Shown one piece after another: positions 1 to 8,457 of a DNA stretch of 64,000 nucleotides. The notes beneath the pieces are model-generated. The model saw only the letters and a program-made list of their open reading frames with translations. It was not told the DNA's origin and ran no database searches. Made by a program: the position numbers and the translations under genes. Within the stretch, counting starts at the first letter, position 1; the number at the start of each line of letters is the position of its first letter. Source of the stretch: JAJRTE01 sp964418585 (lineage in GTDB: Bacteria > Myxococcota_A > UBA796 > JAJRTE01); NCBI GenBank assembly GCA_964418585.1, contig CAYQMG010000005.1:71176-135175 (forward strand). The letters are read 5' to 3'.

Positions 1-710
1 ACGGGCTCAAAAGCGAGTGCGACTACTCGGGTTATATCGAGGAGACCGGGCCGGAAGGGATGCGCTTCGTGGTTACTCAGGGAGGCGCTCCGATCGGGAA
101 TTTCACCACCTCCCTCGTGGGCAAACACAACCTGTTGAACCTGATTGCGGTCACCATTCTCCTTTCCAGGTTGGGTCTCACATCGGAACAAATCGCCGAG
201 GGCTTCGCCACGTTCCAGGGCGTCCGTCGCAGGCAGGAAGTGTTCGCCGAGGTCGGCGGGATCACCCTGGTCGACGACTTCGCACATCATCCCACCGCCG
301 TTCAACTCACCATCGATGCCATCCGCATGCGGTTCCCGGACCGGCGCCTTTGGGCCGTGTTCGAACCGCGCTCGGCCACCAGTCGGCGAAACGTGTTCCA
401 GGACCGGTTTGCCGGGGCGTTCGTCGGGGCCAACCAGGTGATTGTGGCCGATGTCTACCGTCCTGACCAGGTGGCAGAGGAGGAGCGGTTTTCTCCCCAA
501 CTGCTCGCCGAGGCCCTGCAGGGTCGGGGCGTGGATGCGCGGGCACTCCCCTCGGTGGACGACATCATTGACAAGTTGGTCCGGGAGGCGGTCGAGGGCG
601 ATGTGATTCTCATCATGTCGAACGGCGGGTTCGATGGTATCTACGAGCGCCTGCCCGCGGCGCTGGCCGAAGCTCGGGGCATCGAATGGCCTCCCACTCG
701 GAAACGGTGA
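1..710 (+). CDS. mpl: Mpl, UDP-N-acetylmuramate:tripeptide ligase (3' part)
   Basis: This is the C-terminal part of a Mur-ligase family enzyme that reattaches recycled L-Ala-gamma-D-Glu-meso-DAP to UDP-MurNAc in the cytoplasm. The frame is open from base 3, so the 5' end lies outside the window. About 235 residues remain, covering the end of the central domain (GKHNLLN near base 120) and the C-terminal Rossmann-like domain. Diagnostic Mpl signatures are DDFAHHP near base 273, FEPRSATSRRNVFQ near base 360 and SNGGFDGIYERL near base 619. These distinguish it from MurC. Its stop lies 2 bp from the stop of the convergent gene, leaving no terminator space. The identification is strong; only the N-terminal ATP-binding half is missing. 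Confidence 0.95.
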   Translation, partial: GLKSECDYSGYIEETGPEGMRFVVTQGGAPIGNFTTSLVGKHNLLNLIAVTILLSRLGLTSEQIAEGFATFQGVRRRQEVFAEVGGITLVDDFAHHPTAVQLTIDAIRMRFPDRRLWAVFEPRSATSRRNVFQDRFAGAFVGANQVIVADVYRPDQVAEEERFSPQLLAEALQGRGVDARALPSVDDIIDKLVREAVEGDVILIMSNGGFDGIYERLPAALAEARGIEWPPTRKR

Positions 711-712
711 CC

Positions 713-2482
713 TCAATCGGGCTCATCTCGTAGCTGGATCCAGTCTGCTCCTGTGGCTGAGAGAGCTTGTTCGTACAGCGGAATCGGGCGGCCTCCCTCG
801 ACCTCCTGGAGGTAGAGGCGATTCACTCCGTGATCTCGGCAAGTGTATACGACGCTCCGGCCGTCAGGGGAGAATGTGGGGGAGAAGCAGTTCATGTCCT
901 CGGGACTCAGAGGTCGGGCAGGACGTTCGGTCCCCTCCCAGAGGTAGACTCGCCTTAGAGAACCCGTGGTTCGGCAGAAGGCGATCCGGGTGGAACGGGT
1001 TCGAGCCAGGGTAGGCTGGGCAGCGATGGCCGGCCCGAGGTGAGGAATCGGCCTCTTTTGGGTCGAGGCGTTGCGGTCTGGCGTTGGAGTCGAAGCCGCG
1101 ACATCAGGGGTCTGTTCAACCTGAGAGGCCGCGGCCCACGGTTCGGCCAGGCGGAGCGGTGGGGATGGCGGACGGGGGGTAGGCACCGGATCGACGGGGG
1201 CTCGCCGCTGCCCCGGAATCAGTCGGTGTCCGTACCGACCACTGTCCGATCCGAGGGTGTACAGGGCGATGAGTGGGGCGCCGTCTCGCCACGCCACCAG
1301 CGCGAGGTCGTTGCCCGGCCCGAACGAAGGACCGGTCGTCGGCCCCTCCGGCCAGGCAAGATCTGTCACCTGGCCGGTCTCCACAGTCAGGATGGCCACC
1401 GACGGGCGCGGAGGATCACCCTCCAGGCGGCAGAAAGCGAGTCGGTCCCCGTTCCATGTCCAGGATGGTCGAACCGGAAGCACCGGATCCGGAACCAGGC
1501 GGGTTCGCTGTCGTTCCCCGTCCAGGCGCATGAGCCAGAACGTTCCTCCCGGGTCTCGAGTCACGAACGCGAGGCGCCCGTCGCCGGGACGTTGGGCCGG
1601 GAAACCGTCTTCCCAACCGGGGGGAGGGGTGGTAAGGCGTTCACGCAGGCAGAGTGACCCCCGGATGGCCCAGATGCAGCCCGCAGAAGCGAATACGATG
1701 CGCTGTCCGGACGGCAAGGGTGGCCGCCCGGTCAGAGGTTCGAACCGGTCTCCTGGCAAGGTACCTCGAGCCGTGCGTTCCAGTTCCGGCTCAGGATGGC
1801 CTTGCGGGCCTTCCCCGGGCAGGCCGTAGAGGGTCGTGGCTTGTTCAAAGCAGGCACAGGCCCTGGAGAGGCGGCCCAGGGCCAGATTGGCCCGGCCCAT
1901 GAGCCAGGCCGTGTCACGGAGCAGACGACGGTCGCCAGGGCCGTTCGGCCCGGACAGCACAGACTCCCAGACCTCGAGCGCCTGGTCGAACGCCTCCTCC
2001 TGGTACCAGGATATGCCCACGTAGAAACGGTACTCCAGCCGGTCCGGATCCAGAACCGCGGCCCGTGCAAACGCAGCTCGAGCCTGGTCGGGGTCGCCTG
2101 CCGAGAGCAGACAACGACCGACACCGAAGTGAGCATCTGCCCGGTTCGGCGCACGGTTCGTGGCCGTGCGGAACAGGGGTAGGGCGGCTTCCGGGGACTC
2201 GTCGTAAAACGTGCGCCAGGCGGATGCGATCAGTTTGGCCACTTCCTGAGGGGAGGCGGCCGTGCCAGGACCCTGTGCCGGAGAGGCGCCCCGATCGGGC
2301 TCGGGGGCCGGAAGGGGTTCGGTAGACCGGGGCGTGTCCTTCGGTTCACCGTCCAGGTCTGAACCCCGACCTTGAAAGATCGGCAGGGCGAGAAACGCTG
2401 CGAGCGCGAGTGGGAACAGACGTGGGAAGTTGTCGGATGGACGCTGCGCACGTGTCGTGACTGCCCGGGTGGAGTCGTTCAT
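713..2482 (-). CDS. TPR and TolB-like beta-propeller envelope protein
   Basis: Predicted 589-residue exported or membrane-anchored protein of unknown role. The ATG at 2482 is preferred over an upstream in-frame ATG at 2521 because it puts a basic N-terminus just ahead of one hydrophobic segment (LFPLALAAFLALPIF). A proline-rich spacer follows, then two to three TPR-like helices (for example ADAHFGVGRCLLSAGDPDQA), and then a C-terminal half of PD40/TolB-type blades. The clearest blade is near the C-terminus (SPDGRSVVYTCRDHGVNRLY). Such TPR-propeller proteins usually act as periplasmic scaffolds. No enzymatic motif is visible. It stands alone between mpl and the M19 dipeptidase, transcribed toward mpl. 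Confidence 0.7.
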   Translation of the reverse strand: MNDSTRAVTTRAQRPSDNFPRLFPLALAAFLALPIFQGRGSDLDGEPKDTPRSTEPLPAPEPDRGASPAQGPGTAASPQEVAKLIASAWRTFYDESPEAALPLFRTATNRAPNRADAHFGVGRCLLSAGDPDQARAAFARAAVLDPDRLEYRFYVGISWYQEEAFDQALEVWESVLSGPNGPGDRRLLRDTAWLMGRANLALGRLSRACACFEQATTLYGLPGEGPQGHPEPELERTARGTLPGDRFEPLTGRPPLPSGQRIVFASAGCIWAIRGSLCLRERLTTPPPGWEDGFPAQRPGDGRLAFVTRDPGGTFWLMRLDGERQRTRLVPDPVLPVRPSWTWNGDRLAFCRLEGDPPRPSVAILTVETGQVTDLAWPEGPTTGPSFGPGNDLALVAWRDGAPLIALYTLGSDSGRYGHRLIPGQRRAPVDPVPTPRPPSPPLRLAEPWAAASQVEQTPDVAASTPTPDRNASTQKRPIPHLGPAIAAQPTLARTRSTRIAFCRTTGSLRRVYLWEGTERPARPLSPEDMNCFSPTFSPDGRSVVYTCRDHGVNRLYLQEVEGGRPIPLYEQALSATGADWIQLRDEPD

Positions 2483-2565
2483 GGCCCATCTGCCTCGTAT
2501 GCCCCTCGTTCCCGGCGCCAAGGGAATCGGGCGAGTCCGGAGGGGGCATACACACCGCCAGGCGA

Positions 2566-3711
2566 CTACGGGGATACCTTGTCTTCACTGGAACCGGTCG
2601 GACCGGGGCGGAAGCGGCGCATCATGGAGAGGAAATTGCCCCCCATGATCTTCGAAATCTGCTCGGACGTGTATCCCGCCTCCTCCAGTGCCTCGGTCAG
2701 ACGCGGCAGATCGGCAATGGTCTCGATCCCTTCCGGCAAGGGGACAAACCCATCCAGGTCGGTGCCAAGGGCGACGTGGTCGATCCCCGCCACGGCCACG
2801 GCATGGTCCACATGCTCGACCCACCGGGCAATCGTCTTTCCTCCCAGAAAGTTCGTCGCCACCATGATACCAATCACACCCCCGCGATCCGCGATGGCTT
2901 TCAACTGCGCATCGTCCAGGTTTCGCCAGCTCTTCTCCACCCCAGCAACCCCGGTGTGGGAGCACAACACCGGACCAGACGTGGCTTCCAGCGTCTCCCA
3001 AAACGCACGCTTGCTGCTGTGCGCCAGATCCACGAACATCCCAACTTCTTCCATGGCGGCAAGCACTGACCGGCCCAGCTCGGTCAGCCCCCGGTTGAAG
3101 CTCAAGGGGTAGGAACACCCCGCCGAGGGGCTGCTTCGCAGATGCGCAAGACCCATGTAAACCGCCCCCGCCTCGTGAAGTTGCGCCACTCGCTCAACAC
3201 GCCCCTCCAGCGGAAAGGCCCCCTCCACCCCCAGCATGACCGCTACCCGACCCGCTCGGAGCGCCGATTCAATCTCCGACGCCGTGGTCGCCATCACCAT
3301 CGCACCCTCGGAACGCGCCACCGCATCGTGAAGGCGCTCGATCTGGTACTGCGCACTCGCCCAGGCCGACCGGCGCGCCTCTCTCGGCCATCCGCGCCAC
3401 CACCCGAACGCGCGCCACCCGTTGATCACGGGAAAACCGGCACTCACCACCCCGAACACGGCCACGTTTACCCCGCCCTCGAGCATGCCGGGCAGGTCCA
3501 CCTGGGAACCGGGTTCGGAGGCGAGGAGATCGCGGTTCCACAACAGGGGATCGACGTGGAGATCTGCAATCACCCGTGGCGCCGATGGGTCAGCCTTCGA
3601 GGCTGTCCTCGCACCGTCGGGAGTGTTGTGGGCAGAGGATACAGAACTGGCAGTCATGATCAGTCCCAGAAATAGAGTGATCTGCACCGGGTTCCATGGA
3701 CGGCGGCGCAT
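2566..3711 (-). CDS. Membrane (renal-type) dipeptidase, peptidase M19
   Basis: Predicted zinc dipeptidase of 381 residues that cleaves dipeptides, often with a D-residue at the second position. All expected metal-site residues are present: H52 and D54 (LHVD), E163 (LGVEGA), H231 (DLAHSS), H252 (CSHTGV) and D318/D320 (GTDLDG). The ATG at 3711 is chosen because it starts a signal peptide (hydrophobic LFLGLIMTA, likely cleavage after SSA) and lies 20 bp after the upstream stop. A longer frame to 3864 would overlap the neighbouring gene. It is probably co-transcribed with the unknown ORF and psd. Its export suggests a role in peptide or murein-peptide turnover. Confidence 0.9.
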   Translation of the reverse strand: MRRRPWNPVQITLFLGLIMTASSVSSAHNTPDGARTASKADPSAPRVIADLHVDPLLWNRDLLASEPGSQVDLPGMLEGGVNVAVFGVVSAGFPVINGWRAFGWWRGWPREARRSAWASAQYQIERLHDAVARSEGAMVMATTASEIESALRAGRVAVMLGVEGAFPLEGRVERVAQLHEAGAVYMGLAHLRSSPSAGCSYPLSFNRGLTELGRSVLAAMEEVGMFVDLAHSSKRAFWETLEATSGPVLCSHTGVAGVEKSWRNLDDAQLKAIADRGGVIGIMVATNFLGGKTIARWVEHVDHAVAVAGIDHVALGTDLDGFVPLPEGIETIADLPRLTEALEEAGYTSEQISKIMGGNFLSMMRRFRPGPTGSSEDKVSP

Positions 3712-3730
3712 GGGTGATCTCGCAACAGGT

Positions 3731-4138
3731 TTAGATTCGAAACATTTCCTTGAGCTGAAAACGCGCTTCGGACCGTCGATGGCGCTGCATGGTGCGCTCG
3801 AGTTCCTTCCAAAGCTGATACATTTGGTTGTCCAGGGCCTCCACGAGCGCGTAGTCCTGGACATCGTCGAGTTGCATGAGGGCCTTCTTGAGGGATTCGA
3901 TCAGGAATCCGAGCCCTTCGGGGGATCGCAAGTCGTCCGGGAGCGTGCCGGGGCTGTTGGTGCCTGAAGCCGCTCCAGCCGGTCCGTTTTGTGGGTCCAG
4001 GTGTGCCAGGAGGGTTTCCAGCCGTCCCCTGATCGCGCCTCGAGCGGCCTCGATCAGCCACGCCTGGACACCGAGAGAGCAGACCCAGTGGCGTTTCACC
4101 CGGTCCCATGGGGAGGTTTTGTCCGATTCGTGTTCCAT
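3731..4138 (-). CDS. Conserved-looking hypothetical protein
   Basis: A 135-residue soluble, mostly helical protein that I do not recognise. It has no signal peptide or membrane segment. The N-terminal half carries a long amphipathic helix (VQAWLIEAARGAIRGRLETL), followed by a Gly/Pro/Asn-rich linker. A charged C-terminal half (SLKKALMQLDDVQDYALVEALD) ends in an Arg-rich helix. The gene sits 6 bp downstream of psd and 20 bp upstream of the dipeptidase on the same strand, so it is probably part of that transcript. It is real by position and by codon usage matching its neighbours; function unknown. Confidence 0.6.
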   Translation of the reverse strand: MEHESDKTSPWDRVKRHWVCSLGVQAWLIEAARGAIRGRLETLLAHLDPQNGPAGAASGTNSPGTLPDDLRSPEGLGFLIESLKKALMQLDDVQDYALVEALDNQMYQLWKELERTMQRHRRSEARFQLKEMFRI

Positions 4139-4144
4139 GACTCC

Positions 4145-5005
4145 TCACTTCAGCGGGATCAGCGTCCCAATCGTTTGTCCCATCTTGAGTTCCGACCCGG
4201 TTTCCAGTTGTGCGAGTTCCACGAGGCCGGGCGGGAAGACCAGGATGACCGTGGAGCCCAATTCGAAGGCGGCCAGTGCGTCTCCCTTGCGCACGTGAAA
4301 CGGCGGGAAGATGAATTCCTCCCGTTCGAACTGGCCGGGGCGGTTGGTCAGGCGGTTGGAATAGACCACGCGGATTCGGCCGACTCCGATTGCGCCGACT
4401 TTTACCACCTTGACCTCGGGGCTGCCCGGCAGGTTGAGCTGGATGGTGGAGATGACGCGCTCGTTCACTGCGAACAGTCGGTCCACTGTGCGCACGGAGG
4501 GGGGGTTGACCGGAAACAGGTGCCCTGGAATGTGGTGATACCGCACCACGTCGCCCTCCACCGGAGCATGGATCCAGTGGTAGTGGCGAGGGCTCAAGTA
4601 GAGTGTGACATAGTGCCCCTCGTGGTAGGGGAGGGCGTCGCGGGGGCCCCCCAGAAGGTCGTCCACGGTGTAGGTGATGTCCTTGACCTGAAAACAGATG
4701 TTGCGGTCAATCCGACCATACGCACCCAGGATGCCGTCCACCGGGCTCACCACCGCCGCAGGGTTTTCCTCCACGGGGCGTGCGCCCGGGGCGAGTCGCC
4801 GCACGAAAAAGCTCCGCAGGTTCGGAAATCGCTCGATCGGTTCGGCCAGTTCGCTCAGGTCCACTCCGTACCGGCGGGCGAACCAGCGCACCGCCCACCG
4901 GCTGATGCAGTTCGAGCCGGTCCAGCCGGCCAGGGCGCCCAGCAACCGGCCGACGCGCTTTCTGGGAAGCATTGAGATCAGCAGCATGTAGAGGCGATCG
5001 TTCAT
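4145..5005 (-). CDS. psd: Phosphatidylserine decarboxylase proenzyme
   Basis: Converts phosphatidylserine to phosphatidylethanolamine at the inner membrane. The 286-residue length and N-terminal hydrophobic helices fit the large bacterial Psd type. The LGST self-cleavage motif is at residues 249-252, with S251 predicted to become the pyruvoyl group. The proton-relay candidates D90 (SPVDG) and H147 (HAPVEG) sit at the positions known for the E. coli enzyme. The ATG at 5005 is used because the 30-residue upstream extension has no family counterpart. The gene heads a probable transcript with the unknown ORF and the M19 dipeptidase. Confidence 0.94.
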   Translation of the reverse strand: MNDRLYMLLISMLPRKRVGRLLGALAGWTGSNCISRWAVRWFARRYGVDLSELAEPIERFPNLRSFFVRRLAPGARPVEENPAAVVSPVDGILGAYGRIDRNICFQVKDITYTVDDLLGGPRDALPYHEGHYVTLYLSPRHYHWIHAPVEGDVVRYHHIPGHLFPVNPPSVRTVDRLFAVNERVISTIQLNLPGSPEVKVVKVGAIGVGRIRVVYSNRLTNRPGQFEREEFIFPPFHVRKGDALAAFELGSTVILVFPPGLVELAQLETGSELKMGQTIGTLIPLK

Positions 5006-5119
5006 GGAAACCGTGCTCGAGCGCAAGGCAGGTAAGGCGGCCGCAACGGGACCCGAAGGTGTCCCCAGGATAGTCCCGTTGCTCGAAATTGTCAACTTCG
5101 CGGTGTCTCGAGCCCGAGT

Positions 5120-6121
5120 TTACCGGTATCGAAGGTCTTCCGCCACCTGCTCGAGACGCTCCTGCAATGCTTGCCAGGGGGTCGAGGTGGACCAGTCCGG
5201 CACCTCGGTTCCCGGGGGGACAGGCTTGAGGCGCTCGAGCGGGGTTCCCGACCAGTCGAGCGGTTCGATGCGCACAGGCACGACTCGAGCCTGTCCGCGG
5301 CGGTGCATGTCCAGTGCCCACGTCGCCTCGATGTCCGAGAGGTACCCGGACTCAAGGAAGGACGCACTCACCAGGAAGACCACGATGTCGGCTTCTTCCA
5401 GGCTGTGGCTGAGTTTCTGCCGCCACCGGGCCGGGTCGGACAGCCGCCGGTGTGCCCAACTCTCCAGGTAGCCCGCCTTCAGGAGCTTTTGGAGGACTTC
5501 CTCCATCTGCGGGACCATTGCCTCGTCGGCATGAGAGAACACGTAGAACACCTTGAGCAGCCGCACCGAGAGGGACGCGCTTCCCATGCGTGGCCCGGCG
5601 GTCCTGGGATGCGCCACCGGTTTGGACCGTGGAGGGTCAGCGACAGGCGTGGAGGTTGGAGCGGGCGAGGGCGGTGTCGAGGTGGGCGTGTCGGGCACAG
5701 GCTGAGCCGGTGGGGGCGCCATGGTGTCTGCGGAGCGAGGCGGCGAATAGGCTGGAGCCCGCGTGGCACCCTGGGCGGCGGCCCGGTGCACGGCTTCCAC
5801 CCCGTACTCGTCCACGTAGTCGAGCAGGGTGAGGAAAGCCTTCAAGGCCACCTGGTCTGGATATTGACGCAGCGCCGCCTCCAGGAGCCGACGTACCGGG
5901 GCGGTCCCCCCTTGCGCGGTTCGCTCCAGGACGTTTCGCCACACGTCTCGAGCGGAGGTGTCGGCCTCCCGAGGCGGGGGGGTCACCCCTGCAGCCCGCA
6001 TTACCTGCGCCATTTCTTCCGGCGTGGAGAACAGCCATGCCAGGGTGCTTTCCAGTGCCAGGATCTGTTCTGCTGTCAGCACACCGCTGGAAGTCTTTCC
6101 CGACCCCTCAAACTGCGACAT
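5120..6121 (-). CDS. EAD1-like / TIR domain protein
   Basis: Predicted 333-residue conflict or signalling protein. Residues about 20-97 form a small helical domain resembling effector-associated domain 1 (alternating Leu/Ala helices ending LRQYPDQVALKAF). Residues about 120-185 are a Pro/Thr/Ser linker, and about 188-325 are a TIR domain. TIR features are the first strand VFYVFSHAD, the central strand ADIVVFLVSASFLESGYL, and E265 in DIEATWAL, the position of the catalytic glutamate in NADase TIRs. Effector-associated domains are known to recruit partners by homotypic contacts in bacterial NLR-like or caspase-like systems. No partner with the same domain lies nearby. A GGGAG site precedes the ATG by 8 nt. 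The TIR call is firm; the EAD1 call is moderate. Confidence 0.8.
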   Translation of the reverse strand: MSQFEGSGKTSSGVLTAEQILALESTLAWLFSTPEEMAQVMRAAGVTPPPREADTSARDVWRNVLERTAQGGTAPVRRLLEAALRQYPDQVALKAFLTLLDYVDEYGVEAVHRAAAQGATRAPAYSPPRSADTMAPPPAQPVPDTPTSTPPSPAPTSTPVADPPRSKPVAHPRTAGPRMGSASLSVRLLKVFYVFSHADEAMVPQMEEVLQKLLKAGYLESWAHRRLSDPARWRQKLSHSLEEADIVVFLVSASFLESGYLSDIEATWALDMHRRGQARVVPVRIEPLDWSGTPLERLKPVPPGTEVPDWSTSTPWQALQERLEQVAEDLRYR

Positions 6122-6257
6122 CTGCCAACTCCCGCAACAACCCGCCCGGGTCCGGCCGGCGCCACACCGTGTTGACCCGGAAGCGTCATTCGTCCCATTC
6201 CGGTTCCTCGGTCCGCCGAATCGCGGGCCCTGACCTGCCCACCGTAAACCTCACGCC

Positions 6258-6286
6258 AGTATAGCATGGTCGGGCCGGGATGTGAT
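6258..6286 (-). promoter_or_regulatory. Sigma-70-like promoter of the TIR gene
   Basis: Read on the minus strand: -35 ATCACA (6281-6286), a 17-bp spacer and -10 TATACT (6258-6263). The -10 matches the consensus at 5 of 6 bases and the -35 at 4 of 6. The predicted start is near 6251, giving a leader of about 130 nt. Confidence 0.35.
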
Positions 6287-6407
6287 GAGTTCGCGGTCCG
6301 CGCCTCGAGATATCCCGGGGAGACCGGCTGCAGAGGGGCCGGAAAGGAGGAACTGTGAGCGGGACCGCGAGACCGGAAGCGGGGCGTGGCGCTGTCAGCA
6401 AAAAACC

Positions 6408-6437
6408 TGGACACCCTTTGCGGGGATCTTCTATCAT
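6408..6437 (+). promoter_or_regulatory. Sigma-70-like promoter of the radical SAM operon
   Basis: TGGACA (6408-6413), an 18-bp spacer and TATCAT (6432-6437). The predicted start near 6444 leaves a leader of about 50 nt before the GTG at 6495. Confidence 0.4.
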
Positions 6438-6494
6438 GAAATTTCGGTCGGCCCGGGAGTCGGTGTCTTGCAGAAGCGGTAAGGGGTGGTCCTG

Positions 6495-7976
6495 GTGGAG
6501 AGGCGACGCAAGCCGAGAACCTTGTTCATCAAGTATCACGAGATAGCCGATCAACAGCCCATGAGCGCGAAGGCGGCGGCAAAGTTCGGGATATTTCCGA
6601 CCCTGCCGCTGGCGACATTGGCCGCGGTGCTCCGGGAACACGACTATCCGGTCAAGATTCTCGATCTGCATGCGCTGAATCTTCCCGTCGCGGATGCTGC
6701 ACCCCTGGTGGCGGAGGCCCGCCCGGATGTGGTGGGCCTGACCTGCAAGACGTTGGGGTGGCCGGCAGTGCTGGAGATTGCCCGGATGGTCAAGGCGACG
6801 GTGCCGGAATGCCTGGTCGTGCTGGGTGGTCCGCACACCTCCATCTATGCTCGAGAATCCTTGACCTTTGACTGCATCGACATGGCGGTGGTGGGGGACG
6901 GGGAGGAGACGCTGCTGGAAATCGTCCAGACCCTGGACGGTGGTGGCGATCTGTGGTCCATTCCCGGGACCTGCGTTCGGAGAGACGGGGAGGTGATCAT
7001 GAACACCGCCCGGCCCGTGGTCGCCGACCTCGACGCCTTCCCCATGCCCGCACTCGACCTCCTCCCCATGGACCGTTACCACTGCCTCACCGTGCTCAAT
7101 CCGTTCTCCACACTGGTCACCAGCCGCGGGTGCCCGTGGCACTGCGGGTTCTGCTCCCAGGTCTATTCCGAACGCCTCCGGTTCCGTTCGGTGGAGCGTG
7201 TGGTCGACGAGATGGCCTGGCATGTGGAACGGTTCGGCGTCCGCGAGATCGTCATTTTCGACGAAACCTTCACCGTGGGTCGCGCCCGGGTGATGAAGTT
7301 TTGCGAGGAAATCGGCCGTCGTGGCCTTCGGGTCGCGTTCAATATTCGGGCTCGAGTGGACGCGGTGGACAAACCCATGCTTCAGGCCCTCAAGGATGCC
7401 GGGTGCCGATCCATTCACATGGGCGTGGAAGGCGGGTCCCAGCGCATGCTGGACATCATGCGCAAGGGAATCACCGTGGAGCAGGTCCGAAGCGCCTTCC
7501 GCGCAGCCCGCGAAGTCGGACTGGAAACGCGCGGCTACTTCATCATCGGCTACTTCGACGCCGGGCCGGAAGACGTGGAGGACGTGATTCGTTTTGCGAC
7601 CAGCCTGGACATGGACTTCGCCTCGTTCGCAGTGGCCACACCCCTGCCGGCGACCGAGTTGTACGCCGTGGCCCTGGAGCGGGGCTACCTGAAGAGCGAC
7701 TACTGGAAGGCCTACACCCTCAATGGCGGCGGGCCGGTCCCTCATCTGGAGACCGAATTGCTCGATGCCCGCACCTTGAAAAACTATCGCACACGGGCTT
7801 ACCTGGCGTTCTACCTTCGGCCCGAAGTGATGTTGCGCCGGGCCTATCACGCCTCCAGGTCCATGAAAGGGATCATCGACCTGATGGGGGGGCTCTCTGT
7901 CTTGAAAGAGGTCGTGGTCGGCAACCTGCACGAGCGGTTGAGACCACGGAGTGGGACATCACCCCATCTGCGGTGA
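6495..7976 (+). CDS. B12-binding-domain radical SAM protein
   Basis: A 493-residue radical SAM enzyme with an N-terminal cobalamin-binding Rossmann domain and a central SAM barrel. The N-terminal domain shows PDVVGLTCKT and VVLGGPHTS; DLHALN stands where the B12 DxHxxG motif would be and is partly degenerate. The [4Fe-4S] cysteines are C213, C217 and C220 (GCPWHCGFC). Later barrel strands include VEGGSQRMLD and GYFIIGYFD. The family includes methyltransferases and ring-forming enzymes acting on lipids and cofactors; the substrate is not deducible here. The GTG at 6495 has AAGGGG 8 nt upstream, better than the GTG at 6486. A ferredoxin follows 22 bp downstream and may be its electron donor. 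Confidence 0.88.
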   Translation: MERRRKPRTLFIKYHEIADQQPMSAKAAAKFGIFPTLPLATLAAVLREHDYPVKILDLHALNLPVADAAPLVAEARPDVVGLTCKTLGWPAVLEIARMVKATVPECLVVLGGPHTSIYARESLTFDCIDMAVVGDGEETLLEIVQTLDGGGDLWSIPGTCVRRDGEVIMNTARPVVADLDAFPMPALDLLPMDRYHCLTVLNPFSTLVTSRGCPWHCGFCSQVYSERLRFRSVERVVDEMAWHVERFGVREIVIFDETFTVGRARVMKFCEEIGRRGLRVAFNIRARVDAVDKPMLQALKDAGCRSIHMGVEGGSQRMLDIMRKGITVEQVRSAFRAAREVGLETRGYFIIGYFDAGPEDVEDVIRFATSLDMDFASFAVATPLPATELYAVALERGYLKSDYWKAYTLNGGGPVPHLETELLDARTLKNYRTRAYLAFYLRPEVMLRRAYHASRSMKGIIDLMGGLSVLKEVVVGNLHERLRPRSGTSPHLR

Positions 7977-7998
7977 CGCAGCGTGAGGAGGCAAGCCT

Positions 7999-8361
7999 AT
8001 GGCTGGATGGCGTGTCAAGATAGAAAAGCTGTTGTTCGGTTCCTCGTTCGATGACATCTACGACCGGTTGAGCGAACTGAATCGGGCCGTGGACCGACTT
8101 TCCGCACGGCTGGACGAACGGGTCGCCGGACTCAAAAAGGAAATTCGGTCTACCGCCGGCGGCCCGGACGATCCCCGGGACGGCCTTTTCATCCTCGAGG
8201 AGGAGTGTATCGGTTGCCAGTTGTGCGTGGACCTGGCCCCCAACACCTTCCGCATGCGCCCGGACGGAATCGCGGAGATCGTGGACCCTCGAGGGGACGA
8301 CCTGGCCACGATCGAGGAGGCGATCGCAGGGTGTGGCAGCGCGTGTATCAAGTTGGCGTGA
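7999..8361 (+). CDS. Single-cluster ferredoxin with coiled-coil N-terminus
   Basis: A 120-residue protein. Residues about 18-50 form a heptad-rich coiled coil (LSELNRAVDRLSARLDERV). Residues about 62-120 form a ferredoxin-like domain binding one [4Fe-4S] cluster, with C70, C73 and C76 (CIGCQLC) and a distal cysteine from C112 or C116 (CGSACIKL). The second cluster motif of a typical bacterial 8Fe ferredoxin is absent. A strong GAGGAGG site lies 8 nt before the ATG. Being 22 bp behind the radical SAM gene, it probably supplies its electrons; the coiled coil may dock or dimerise it. Confidence 0.85.
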   Translation: MAGWRVKIEKLLFGSSFDDIYDRLSELNRAVDRLSARLDERVAGLKKEIRSTAGGPDDPRDGLFILEEECIGCQLCVDLAPNTFRMRPDGIAEIVDPRGDDLATIEEAIAGCGSACIKLA

Positions 8362-8457
8362 CCACGTATCCGGGAGGACGGCACGTGGCGTGAAAGACGG
8401 CGGCCCCCCGGCGGCACGGGGAGGTCGCCGGACCGGATGCACACCTGAGGGACGGGG

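Larger units (their letters stand above)
6122..6494. other. Divergent intergenic region with two promoters
   Basis: A 373-bp gap between the divergently transcribed TIR gene and radical SAM gene. I see no credible protein in it. It holds one sigma-70-like promoter for each side (listed separately) and an A-rich patch at 6400-6405. Confidence 0.6.

Noticed and set aside
6186..7931. 581-residue minus-strand frame opposite the radical SAM gene
   Set aside because: GC-rich antisense shadow full of His/Gly/Gln; the plus strand carries a clear SAM enzyme.
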